The notes below the pieces were generated by a model. The model did no database searches, was not told the origin of the DNA, and saw only the letters and a program-made list of their open reading frames with translations. Below, one piece after another: positions 46,002 to 54,042 of a DNA stretch of 64,000 bases. Origin of the DNA: Staphylococcus sp. KG4-3 (lineage in GTDB: Bacteria > Bacillota > Bacilli > Staphylococcales > Staphylococcaceae); contig NZ_CP166245.1 in assembly GCF_033597815.2 (NCBI RefSeq), positions 62,001 through 126,000 on the forward strand, read 5' to 3'. The first letter of the stretch is position 1, and each line of letters starts with the position of its first letter. Made by a program: the position numbers and the translations under genes.

Positions 46002-46400
46002 TTAGGAAATACTACCAATACCAGATAATTCTGTTTCATAGGCTTGAGTTAATTCATTACAATGTTTAACTTTACCGTACTTATTAAAGGTAAATTCTGC
46101 AAAAACTTCAATTTTTCCCAAAAAACCATTTTTCTTTTCTACTAATACATCGTATCTCAAATAAACAATATTTTGCTTTTCATCAGTTATCATAGTTTTA
46201 AAGTGAGTGATTGAAAGTTGTTTAACGACTTCTTTTAGCTTAGTTAAATGATTTTTGAATTCGTCGATATTAGATATTTTATGATCAGTAATTTGAATAT
46301 AATCATCTGCAAAGTATTTAGGGATTTGTTCTATATCTAAATTAATTAAAATATCATTGTATAAGTTTTCAATTTGTTCTTTTAATGTGATTTTGCCCAT
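46002..46400 (-). CDS. SnoaL-like / NTF2-fold protein
   Basis: A 132-residue single-domain protein with the cone-shaped NTF2/SnoaL pattern: an initial helix (EQIENLYNDILINLDIEQIP), KYFADDYIQITDH, a second helix region with FKNHL, and alternating strands (YLRYDVLVEKK; KIEVFAEFTFNKYGKVKHCN). It begins five bases after the stop of the MarR regulator and so is co-transcribed. Members bind or isomerise small hydrophobic molecules. Likely target gene of its regulator; substrate unknown. Confidence 0.75.
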   Translation of the reverse strand: MGKITLKEQIENLYNDILINLDIEQIPKYFADDYIQITDHKISNIDEFKNHLTKLKEVVKQLSITHFKTMITDEKQNIVYLRYDVLVEKKNGFLGKIEVFAEFTFNKYGKVKHCNELTQAYETELSGIGSIS

Positions 46401-46404
46401 GTTG

Positions 46405-46839
46405 TCACCCCTCTAATTCATTTGTTAAATCTTTAATAAAACTATTAATAGTTGCTAGTTCTTCGTCATTATACTTCTCTAAAATGGATAAATATTTATT
46501 TATAATTTGATTATGCATATGTTCATGTAGATTTGCGTATGCAATACCTTTGTTTAATAGCTTATAATATACTTGTTTATTATCCTGTTTTTTATCTTCT
46601 GCAATATATTCCAGCTGAATCAACTTTTTTGTAGCCTTTGTAATAGCAGGCGCAGAAATTTTAAGTTGCTCTTTTAACATTCTATTATTAACATTTTGCT
46701 CTTTTAAAATAATAGCTAGTATATGAAACTGTGTGATTGATAAATTATCTTGGTTATCATCTAACGAAAGATTATGTTGTTGATTTTCTTTAATCTGAAC
46801 CAATTGAGTAATCGATTTAATGACACTTTCTTTATTCAT
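46405..46839 (-). CDS. MarR-family regulator
   Basis: A 144-residue winged-helix regulator with the MarR layout: LSITQFHILAIILKEQNVNN, RMLKEQLKISAPAITKATKK as the recognition helix region, then a wing with DNKQVYYKLLNKG and a long C-terminal dimerisation helix. GAGGTG precedes the ATG; the longer upstream frame crosses the operator and is not used. A 24-bp palindrome 12 bases before the start implies autorepression. The co-transcribed SnoaL-like gene is the probable effector enzyme or sensor. Confidence 0.85.
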   Translation of the reverse strand: MNKESVIKSITQLVQIKENQQHNLSLDDNQDNLSITQFHILAIILKEQNVNNRMLKEQLKISAPAITKATKKLIQLEYIAEDKKQDNKQVYYKLLNKGIAYANLHEHMHNQIINKYLSILEKYNDEELATINSFIKDLTNELEG

Positions 46840-46850
46840 ATTACACCTCT

Positions 46851-46874
46851 TTATTGTTAACTGGTTAACAATAA
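46851..46874. promoter_or_regulatory. MarR operator palindrome
   Basis: TTATTGTTAAC and GTTAACAATAA are exact complements around a two-base centre (TG). The dyad is immediately upstream of the MarR start and is the obvious binding site of its product. Confidence 0.8.
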
Positions 46875-47158
46875 TATAACTTATATTCATCGAAAGACAA
46901 ACTAAAAAGCTTTCGTATTTTGCTTTACCCAGCCTCAATTTTTTCACCACTATTCAACGTACCAATTACTCAACTTCACAATCTTGACCACTTAAACCTT
47001 GCACCTACATTACGTTTTAATTCTAATAAGCTATATGCTATGCAAATACATTCGATTTATTAATTATTTTGAATTTGGAAATAAATATAAAGTTAAATAT
47101 ATACGACATAGTATAATAATGCTTTTGAATAAAATGATTTTATTGACTAAATATTAAA
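46875..47158. other. Intergenic region between marR and mntA
   Basis: About 285 bases between divergent genes. An AT-rich stretch lies next to the mnt operon. I see no gene and no promoter that I can place securely. Confidence 0.4.
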
Positions 47159-47174
47159 TTTAGGTTAGCCTAAT
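47159..47174. promoter_or_regulatory. MntR/DtxR-type box before mntABC
   Basis: TTTAGGTTAGCCTAAT contains the inverted repeat TTAGG/CCTAA around TTAG, typical of the Mn-responsive DtxR-family repressor sites of staphylococci (MntR/SirR). It lies about 45 bases before mntA. Nearly the same motif precedes mgtE. Confidence 0.85.
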
Positions 47175-47216
47175 ATTATTGTTTTTATATCAGAAAAGAA
47201 GGAAAGGATTGATTTC

Positions 47217-47954
47217 ATGCTAGATATAAAAAATTTATCTGTAACGTACGAAAATAAAACAGAAGCGTTACAAGATGTTTCTTTCCAACTTATAAAAGGG
47301 CAAATTGTAGGAATTGTCGGGCCTAATGGAGCAGGCAAAACAACGTTAATTAAGTCCATAGTTAATTTAATGCCTCATAAAGGTATAGCTCGTTTTAACG
47401 ATTTGCCAATAGCTAAGCAACCTAAAAATATTTCATATGTCGAACAAAAAAGTAATATTGATTCAACATTTCCAATGAAAGTTTTAGATTGCGTGATATT
47501 AGGGTTTTATCCGATATTAAAACCGTGGCAATTACCGCGTAAACAACAAAAGCATGAGGCTGAATCGGCACTTAAAAAAGTAAATATGTTTGAGTATAAG
47601 GATAATCAAATTGGAGAGTTATCAGGTGGACAATTTCAACGTGTACTTATTGCGAGAACACTCGTTCAACAAACAGATATTATTTTATTAGATGAACCTT
47701 TCGTAGGTATCGATATTACAAGTGAAGAAATTATCGTTGAATTGTTGAAAGAGTTATCTCAAAAAGGTAAAACAATTTTAATTGTTCACCATGACTTGTC
47801 TAAAGTTGAGAAATATTTTGATAGTTTAATCATTTTAAATAAACGATTAATTGATTTTGGTTCAGTAGCGACAGTGTTTAATAGTAGTAATTTAAAAGCT
47901 GCCTACGGTACAGATATTTTAATCGCTTCAGAAAGTGGGGCGCATCATGGTTAG
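47217..47954 (+). CDS. mntA: Manganese ABC transporter ATP-binding protein
   Basis: A 245-residue ABC ATPase: Walker A GPNGAGKTT, Q-loop YVEQKS, signature LSGGQFQRV, Walker B ILLDEPF and switch His in IVHHD. It energises import of Mn(II) with the permease and lipoprotein encoded next. AAAGGA precedes the ATG. Its end overlaps the permease gene by eight bases. An MntR-type box upstream implies repression by manganese. Confidence 0.93.
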   Translation: MLDIKNLSVTYENKTEALQDVSFQLIKGQIVGIVGPNGAGKTTLIKSIVNLMPHKGIARFNDLPIAKQPKNISYVEQKSNIDSTFPMKVLDCVILGFYPILKPWQLPRKQQKHEAESALKKVNMFEYKDNQIGELSGGQFQRVLIARTLVQQTDIILLDEPFVGIDITSEEIIVELLKELSQKGKTILIVHHDLSKVEKYFDSLIILNKRLIDFGSVATVFNSSNLKAAYGTDILIASESGAHHG

Positions 47955-48786
47955 TCAGTTTATACACGATGTATTTGAATTTAGTTTTCTACAACGAGCG
48001 CTCATTACTTCAATTGTAATAGGTATGATTTGTGGTGTTATAGGGTGCTTTATTGTACTTAGAAGTCTTGCTTTAATGGGAGACGCAATTTCACATGCTG
48101 TCCTACCTGGCGTGGCGATTTCTTATATGATAGGGATTAATTTCTTTTATGGGGCCGTTGTATTTGGTGTATTAGCGGCACTAGGGATTGGTTTTGTTAA
48201 TCAAAACAGTAAGATTAAGAGCGATTCTTCAATAGGTATTGTATTTTCTTCATTTTTAGCGCTGGGTGTATTACTTATTACTAAAGCACAGTCATCCATC
48301 GATTTGACTGAAATTTTATTTGGTAACGTGTTAACCGTGAAACCAGAAGATAGAACCATCACATTTATTGTAGTAGCGATTGTATTGATAGTCATTATTG
48401 TGTTTTATAAAGAATTTTTACTATCCAGTTTTGATCCGACAATGGCGGCTGCGTCTGGCTTACCAGTGAAGTTTATTCATTATACGCTTATGATTTTATT
48501 AACATTAGTAACAGTAGCTTCACTACAAACAGTAGGTGTAATTTTAGTTGTTTCATTATTAATTACGCCAGCATCTACGGCATATTTATTGACTAAAAGG
48601 TTATCAACGATGATCTTAACTTCTGCATTGATAGGTATGATGTCATCTGTGATTGGACTATTCTTTAGCGTGACATTCAATTTACCATCAGGTGTAGTCA
48701 TCGTGTTAGTAATTACAATAATATTCATCATTACATTCTTCTTAGCACCGAAAAATGGCTTGCTATGGAAAATGATTAAATCATAG
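47947..48786 (+). CDS. mntB: Manganese ABC transporter permease
   Basis: A 279-residue permease of the ABC-3 (zinc/manganese/iron) family with eight or nine helices. The family start is clear: FLQRALITSIVIGMICGVIG, CFIVLRSLALMGDAISHAVL, PGVAISYMIGINFFYGA, and later SLQTVGVILVVSLLITPAST. An ATG four codons inside the open frame gives the N-terminus expected for staphylococcal MntB. It is translationally coupled to the ATPase gene and 15 bases before the lipoprotein gene. Confidence 0.92.
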   Translation: MVSQFIHDVFEFSFLQRALITSIVIGMICGVIGCFIVLRSLALMGDAISHAVLPGVAISYMIGINFFYGAVVFGVLAALGIGFVNQNSKIKSDSSIGIVFSSFLALGVLLITKAQSSIDLTEILFGNVLTVKPEDRTITFIVVAIVLIVIIVFYKEFLLSSFDPTMAAASGLPVKFIHYTLMILLTLVTVASLQTVGVILVVSLLITPASTAYLLTKRLSTMILTSALIGMMSSVIGLFFSVTFNLPSGVVIVLVITIIFIITFFLAPKNGLLWKMIKS

Positions 48787-48801
48787 ACAGGAGGTCTCAA
48801 A

Positions 48802-49764
48802 ATGAAAAAGATAATATTAATTTTAGCTACAGTTTTATTAACTATAATATTATCAGCATGTGGCAATAATCAAAAAGATGCCGATTCAGACGATGAGTTG
48901 GAAGCTGTTGATAAAGATAAAGTTAAAGTCGTTACAAGTTTTTCAATGATTGAAGATATGACTAAAGAAATAGGTGGGGAACATGTTGAAGTAACCAATC
49001 TAGTTCCTACTGGCACAGATCCACATGATTACGAGCCGCAACCTAGCGACATTAAACATTTATCTCAAGCTGATTTAGTTGTTTATAATGGGTTGAATTT
49101 AGAAGGTGGAAATCAAGGTTGGCTCTCTAAAGCTTTAAGTTCTACTGATTTTTCTAAAAAGAATGCTATTAAAGCATCAGAAGGGGTTTCACCTAAATAC
49201 ATTAAAGACGAAGATGGTAACAAAGAAGTAAATCCTCATGCTTTCATCGACCCAAATGTTGGGGAAAAAATGATTAAAAATATTACAAGATCATTATCAG
49301 AAAGAAACCCTCAACATAAAAGTTATTATGAAGCTAATGAAAAAGAATATTTAAAGAAATTAAATAACATTGAGGATAACTATAACCAACAACTCGGCAG
49401 TATTCCTAAAGAAAATCGTGTGTTTGTAGCTAGTGAACAAGCTTTTCAGTATCTAACTGACCGTTATGATTTAAAAGAAGGTTATATTTGGCCAATTGAT
49501 ACGGATGAAAATGGCACTCCCAACCAAATCAAAGATTTAACTAAATTTATAAAAAGTAATAAACCTGCTAATTTATTTGTAGAATCTAACGTTGATACAC
49601 GTCCAATGAAAACAGTATCCAACGAAACTGGTGTACCTATTTATAAAAAGCCAATCTATTCAGACGAAATAGGAAAAAAAGGCGAGCAAGCAGACACTTA
49701 TTTGAAATATCTGGAATATAATTTAGATGTGCTTACGGATGGAATGAAAAATAAAGAAAATTAA
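48802..49764 (+). CDS. mntC: Manganese-binding lipoprotein
   Basis: A 320-residue cluster A-I (Psa/Mnt-type) substrate-binding lipoprotein with lipobox LSAC, lipidated at Cys20. The metal ligands are visible in the usual four places: His in GTDPHDYEP, His in NPHAFIDP, Glu in VASEQAFQYL and Asp in IYSDEIG. Segments such as YNGLNLEGGNQGWL match staphylococcal MntC. It captures Mn(II) outside the membrane. AGGAGG precedes the ATG, and a long terminator follows the gene. Confidence 0.94.
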   Translation: MKKIILILATVLLTIILSACGNNQKDADSDDELEAVDKDKVKVVTSFSMIEDMTKEIGGEHVEVTNLVPTGTDPHDYEPQPSDIKHLSQADLVVYNGLNLEGGNQGWLSKALSSTDFSKKNAIKASEGVSPKYIKDEDGNKEVNPHAFIDPNVGEKMIKNITRSLSERNPQHKSYYEANEKEYLKKLNNIEDNYNQQLGSIPKENRVFVASEQAFQYLTDRYDLKEGYIWPIDTDENGTPNQIKDLTKFIKSNKPANLFVESNVDTRPMKTVSNETGVPIYKKPIYSDEIGKKGEQADTYLKYLEYNLDVLTDGMKNKEN

Positions 49765-49810
49765 TAGCACTAGAGGGACATTTACATTTTACGTAAAAAC
49801 TTCAATAATA

Positions 49811-49883
49811 AAAAACGGTGAGGTCAAGACAACGATATCTAATTAGTAAAATTAGATTCTTGTCTAGCCTTACCGTTTTTTTG
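49811..49883 (+). terminator. Long multi-part terminator after mntC
   Basis: AAAACGGT with AGG, AAGACA and ATCTAAT on the left pairs with ATTAGAT, TGTCT, CCT and ACCGTTTT on the right with small bulges, ending in a T run. Confidence 0.8.
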
Positions 49884-50151
49884 TTTACGAGGATAGACTT
49901 CTGCATGAACTTTTACTCAGGTTTTCTATTTTTGAATATTATTAGTGTTTACATAAGAGGTTCAGCCAGATTAATCTTTTAGCCCTATCGATCCTAGTCA
50001 TCTTGAATTGGGGTAGTGTAATGAAATATTTTTAAATAATTAAATTACTCTCATACTCCTAGTATTATTTTAAATGTTCAGTGCATGACTAAGGTTCTAT
50101 CCCAACCGAGTATTTATAAGTATGTCGAGTAAATTAAACAGAAGTTAACAA

Positions 50152-50190
50152 AAAGCGCCACTTGCTCAAATAATTGAGTAGTGACGCTTT
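50152..50190 (-). terminator. Terminator of mgtE
   Basis: AAAGCG, CACT and CTCAA pair with TTGAG, AGTG and CGCTTT. It lies 15 bases beyond the mgtE stop. Confidence 0.75.
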
Positions 50191-50204
50191 AAATAGTACA
50201 TGTT

Positions 50205-51590
50205 TTAAGTAAGAGAACTTATAAATGTTGTAGCAAGGCTAAAGTATACTAGCATGCTTACAATGTCGTTAATTGTTGTGATGAAGGGGCCGCTAGCGAC
50301 AGCTGGGTCAATACCTATCTTAGTCATAAAGAAGGGTATTAATGAACCAATTGTAGTACCTACTGTCATAGCTATTGTTAAACTGATGGCTACAATCAAA
50401 CCTAATAAAGGTTGGTTATAAATAATTACTATAACTAAAAAAAGAATAAATCCACATATACTTCCAGTGATTAAGCCGCTTGTTGACTCTTTTAGAGCAT
50501 GTTTAAATTTGTTTTTCTTTTTCATTTCTCCTGTAGATATCCCTCTTACTGATACAGCTAATGATTGTGTACCTGTATTACCGGACATACCACTAATAAT
50601 AGGAATAAATGCAGCGAGTAGTGACACTTTGGCTAAAGTATCTTCAAAAGAACTTAAGATAGTGGCAGTAATCATCCCTAAAAAGGTAAGTAATATTAAC
50701 CAAGGTAAACGTTTAGTGGCCCTATTGATAACTGTGCCTTCTGCGTCGCTCACATGGTCAAGAGCAGCCATTTTTAGATAATCTTCATTTGCTTCCTTAT
50801 CGATTACATCAATAATATCATCTACAGTAATCATCCCTATTAGGTGATTATAATTGTCAACTACTGGAATGGCTAAGAAATCATATTTACGCATCACATG
50901 TGCAATTTCTTCTTGATCTATAAAACTCTCAATTTTAATAACATTTGAATTCATCACATCGCTAATACGTTGGGCAGGATCTGAATTAATAATATTTCTG
51001 AGAGAAAGGACACCAATAAGTTCATTATCATTATTTACTACATAGACTACATAAATCGTTTGTACTTTTCCAGAACAAGACTTAATATGCTTCAATGCAT
51101 CTCCAGCTGTCATTGTTGGAGAAATTGATATATATTCGGTTGTCATGATACTACCAGCAGTTTCGTGGTGATAACTCATTAAGTTTTTAAGCTCATTTGT
51201 TTTCTGTTCTGGTAGAGAATTAAAAATTTCTGATTTTTGGTCATTATTTAATAAATTTAATACATAAGTTGCATCGTCATCTGACATTTTTAAGATTGCT
51301 TCTCTAGCAAAATCACTAGGCATTTCTTTAAAGACAATTGACATATCATGTTTTAGGCTTTCGGCGTTACTTAAAACTTGTGCCATCTCTTCCGAGTTTA
51401 GAAAGCGATACATATATAACCTTTCTTCTTCATCCACTAAAAAGAAAAATTCACTTTTTTCATATGGATGTAAACAAGAAAAACTATATATAAATTGACT
51501 ATTTTCTCCTTGCTGAATCATTTTCAATAACGCTTCATATTTATTAAATAACGCGTTATTTCTTTCCAGAATATTATTGTTTCCTTTCAT
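50205..51590 (-). CDS. mgtE: Magnesium/divalent cation transporter MgtE
   Basis: A 461-residue MgtE channel: a helical N domain (to about residue 130; DDDATYVLNLL is part of it), two CBS domains (about 135-255, MTTEYISISPTMTAGDALKH and FLAIPVVDNYNHLIGMITVD), a connecting helix and five C-terminal membrane helices (WLILLTFLGMITATIL; GMSGNTGTQSLAVSVRGI; PAVASGPFITTINDIVSM with the pore Asp). GGAGATGAT supports the internal ATG. MgtE imports Mg and is gated by intracellular Mg through the N/CBS part. An MntR-type palindrome upstream suggests that here it also answers to manganese. Confidence 0.92.
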   Translation of the reverse strand: MKGNNNILERNNALFNKYEALLKMIQQGENSQFIYSFSCLHPYEKSEFFFLVDEEERLYMYRFLNSEEMAQVLSNAESLKHDMSIVFKEMPSDFAREAILKMSDDDATYVLNLLNNDQKSEIFNSLPEQKTNELKNLMSYHHETAGSIMTTEYISISPTMTAGDALKHIKSCSGKVQTIYVVYVVNNDNELIGVLSLRNIINSDPAQRISDVMNSNVIKIESFIDQEEIAHVMRKYDFLAIPVVDNYNHLIGMITVDDIIDVIDKEANEDYLKMAALDHVSDAEGTVINRATKRLPWLILLTFLGMITATILSSFEDTLAKVSLLAAFIPIISGMSGNTGTQSLAVSVRGISTGEMKKKNKFKHALKESTSGLITGSICGFILFLVIVIIYNQPLLGLIVAISLTIAMTVGTTIGSLIPFFMTKIGIDPAVASGPFITTINDIVSMLVYFSLATTFISSLT

Positions 51591-51739
51591 TTTATCATCT
51601 CCAATCATTGAGGTATCTTAGTTAAGTGAAGCCGATAGACGTCACATTAATATAAGCAACGTATTTCATAATTATTTACTTGTTCACTTAAAAAGCATGT
51701 GTGCAATTATGACATATTTTCCATTTCTTAACAATATAT

Positions 51740-51753
51740 TTAGGTTAACCTAA
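51740..51753. promoter_or_regulatory. MntR/DtxR-type box upstream of mgtE
   Basis: TTAGGTTAACCTAA is a perfect 14-bp palindrome and differs from the mntA box by a single base. It lies about 150 bases before the mgtE start. Confidence 0.75.
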
Positions 51754-51860
51754 CATATAAATTTTGTATTTATAATTATATGACAGGTGACATATACAGA
51801 ATTGTTAAGTTTCATTTTTATTTATTTTAAAAAGCAAATGATTGTAGGTATCTCGAAGTA

Positions 51861-51898
51861 AAAACACTTTCGCTTAATAAATTCGACGAAAGTGTTTT
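51861..51898 (-). terminator. Terminator of the 18-residue peptide transcript
   Basis: AAAACACTTTCG and CGAAAGTGTTTT form a perfect 12-bp stem with a 14-base loop; read on the minus strand the right arm ends in five T. Confidence 0.8.
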
Positions 51899-51946
51899 GC
51901 TTGATTTTTATAATAAATATACTCTGTTTTTAATTATATTAAGAAA

Positions 51947-52003
51947 TTAAAGTCCTAAAGCAGCAATTAAATCAACGATTGGTCCTAATAGTCCAGATAA
52001 CAT
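51947..52003 (-). CDS. 18-residue hydrophobic peptide
   Basis: The frame is MLSGLLGPIVDLIAALGL with a TAA stop. A strong AAGGGGGG motif lies nine bases before the ATG, a TATAAT box lies about 50 bases upstream, and a perfect terminator follows about 50 bases after the stop, giving a compact transcript near 180 nt. The peptide is almost wholly apolar with one Asp and could form an amphipathic or membrane helix, in the style of short staphylococcal modulins or type I toxins, but it matches none that I recognise. The transcript could also be a regulatory RNA. Confidence 0.45.
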   Translation of the reverse strand: MLSGLLGPIVDLIAALGL

Positions 52004-52326
52004 AATCAAACGCCCCCCTTGCTTTGAATTTATATTACATTTACATATTATTATAAAAGTTTTTGTATTCAAAATTTGTGTAAAAAAACATAACCTAAAG
52101 CGTTAACTTTTGTCACAAAACAAAATGTTTTAAGTTATATAATTTGAATAAAAGAGCACTATTAACCAGTCATCACAAGTATTCCCAGGTATAATTGCAT
52201 CTGGACTATTACTAAATGATATTAAGTAAATTAGATGAAGAATATTAGTGTGAAAATGCTTTTTAGCTGCTAGATCCCTTTATAATTAGATTTAAGAAAG
52301 GCGTTTGTTTGTAAAATTTGAAATTT

Positions 52327-52373
52327 TTGCATAATTTTCAAAAATAATGGTATATTACATGTAAGGGCTTACA
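52327..52373 (+). promoter_or_regulatory. fad operon promoter with cre-like operator
   Basis: TTGCAT and TATATT are separated by 18 bases. Four bases further on, TGTAAGGGCTTACA differs from a perfect cre palindrome (TGTAAGCGCTTACA) at one central base. CcpA bound there would block initiation, fitting catabolite repression of fatty-acid degradation. Confidence 0.7.
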
Positions 52374-52450
52374 TTTATGAAAAAGGAGAGGTTTTAAAAG
52401 GGGAAATTATGTATAACAGTTTGGATTAAATAAAGATAGGAGACACCTAT

Positions 52451-54025
52451 ATGAAAATTATTCCATTTTCAGATTTAACAAGCATCATTAAAGAAGGTGA
52501 TGTTATAGCTCTGGCAGCCTTATCAACGGCTAATTTACCAGCTGAGATATTGAAAACGTTAGTCGAACATAATGATGAAGATCAATCTTTTCAGAATTTT
52601 ACTTTTATGCTAGCGAATGACATTAGTGATTATCGTGGAGATAGTTATGATTTAGATTCTTTTACAACAAGGGGTATGATTAAGCGATTAATTACAAGCA
52701 TCATTACTGGTTCACCAGAAACCGTCAATGCAATGCGTAATAATGACATTGAAGCATATTATTTACCACAAGGTGTGATTACGACACACTATAGAAATAA
52801 AACACATGCTTCACCAGGCATAATATCTAAAATTGGCCTAAATACCAACGTAGATCCTCGCTATTCAGGAGGTAAAGTCAATACATGTACAACAGAGGAT
52901 TTAGTATCGTTGATAGAAATTAATAATCAAAAGTATTTACAGTATCATTTTCCTGACATTGATATAGCACTATTAAGAGGTACATATGCCGACACAGATG
53001 GAAATATTTATATGACTCATGAGGCTCATTTAGGCGAAGGTTATAGTTTGGCGGCTGCAACGCATAGGAATAAAGGAAAAGTGATTGTTCAAGTTAAAGA
53101 TGTTGTAGAAAAAGGCAGCTTTAACCCAAGCGATGTATTTATTCCAGGAAAGCTAGTGGATTATGTAGTGATTAATACTAATCCAAAGCTTCATAGACAG
53201 GTCATACAAACACAATATGATCCTGCGCTCTCTGGTCATTATCAAATCGTTAAGATGCGAGAACCATATATAGTTTTAGGTACCCGTAAAGTAATATTGA
53301 GGCGCGCAGCTCAATTTCTACTAGAGGGAGACGTAATCAGTATTGGTTTTGGCATAAATAATGAATTATCCAATGTGTTAATAGAAGAAGAAGTGAATCA
53401 TCTAGTACAACCAAATATCGATACAGGTGTTTTCGGTGGTTTGATCAGTAGTGGATCACGGTTTGGTATGAACTATAATTTGAGCGCACGTTTGAGGCAT
53501 GAGATGACATGGGATTTCATTTATAACGATGGGTTAGATGTAGCCTATCTCAGTTTTGCCGAAGTTGATCAATACGGAAATGTAAATGTTTCAAAATTTG
53601 GAGATAAAATGAATGGTTGTGGTGGCTTTATAGACATCAGCCAAACAGTGCATACCATTGTTTTTTCAGGCTCGATGGTTGTCGGGGGTCAACTATCGTA
53701 TGAAAATAACAAAGTATCTGTGAAACAAGAGGGTCATACTTCAAAATTTGTAAATAATATTGGTAATACGGATTTTAACGCCCATAACGCATTGGAACTA
53801 AAGCAAGAAGTTTATTTTGTAACAGAACGCGCAGTTTTTGAATTAACGTCTAAGGGGTTGAAACTTCTTGAAATTGCACCTGGCTTGGATTTAGAAAAAG
53901 ACATTTTAGCACTTATGGAATTTAAACCTATCATTGCAGATAATATCAAAGTGACTAATAGCGATATTTATCAAGATGAATGGGGAGGATTGTCTCAAGC
54001 AATTAAGTCGGAACATCGTATTTAA
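52451..54025 (+). CDS. fadX: Acyl-CoA:acetate/acetoacetate CoA-transferase FadX
   Basis: A 524-residue single-chain family I CoA-transferase, with alpha-like (1-270) and beta-like (280-524) halves. Visible parts are LRGTYADTDGNIYMTHEAHL, ILRRAAQFLLEGDVISIGFG followed by INNELSNVLIEEE (where other members have GIPEG with the catalytic Glu), GMNYN, AYLSFAEVDQYGNVNVSKFG and VYFVTERAVFELT. It matches staphylococcal FadX as I recall it, including the unusual INNELSN. It moves CoA between short or fatty acids. It is first in the fadX-D-E-B-A operon; AGGAGA precedes the ATG. Confidence 0.92.
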   Translation: MKIIPFSDLTSIIKEGDVIALAALSTANLPAEILKTLVEHNDEDQSFQNFTFMLANDISDYRGDSYDLDSFTTRGMIKRLITSIITGSPETVNAMRNNDIEAYYLPQGVITTHYRNKTHASPGIISKIGLNTNVDPRYSGGKVNTCTTEDLVSLIEINNQKYLQYHFPDIDIALLRGTYADTDGNIYMTHEAHLGEGYSLAAATHRNKGKVIVQVKDVVEKGSFNPSDVFIPGKLVDYVVINTNPKLHRQVIQTQYDPALSGHYQIVKMREPYIVLGTRKVILRRAAQFLLEGDVISIGFGINNELSNVLIEEEVNHLVQPNIDTGVFGGLISSGSRFGMNYNLSARLRHEMTWDFIYNDGLDVAYLSFAEVDQYGNVNVSKFGDKMNGCGGFIDISQTVHTIVFSGSMVVGGQLSYENNKVSVKQEGHTSKFVNNIGNTDFNAHNALELKQEVYFVTERAVFELTSKGLKLLEIAPGLDLEKDILALMEFKPIIADNIKVTNSDIYQDEWGGLSQAIKSEHRI

Positions 54026-54042
54026 ATAAGGGGGAGAAAAAT

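Larger units (their letters stand above)
49765..50204. other. Intergenic region between convergent mntC and mgtE
   Basis: About 440 bases holding one terminator at each end, one for each convergent gene. The central 260 bases show no gene or notable repeat. Confidence 0.5.
51591..52450. other. Long intergenic region between mgtE and fadX
   Basis: About 860 bases. From left to right: an MntR-type palindrome, a terminator and an 18-residue peptide gene on the minus strand with its -10 box near 52050, then about 250 bases without features, then the fad promoter and a catabolite-type operator. A stray 22-codon segment near 52160-52230 (QVFPGIIASGLLLND) may be a gene fragment. Confidence 0.5.

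Noticed and set aside
48480..48866. 128-codon frame antisense to mntB/mntC
   Set aside because: It is a shadow of two well-supported genes on the other strand and has no signals of its own.
52160..52230. Segment reading QVFPGIIASGLLLND before the fad promoter
   Set aside because: Only about 22 codons long, without start or ribosome binding site; it may be a gene fragment, but nothing can be built on it.
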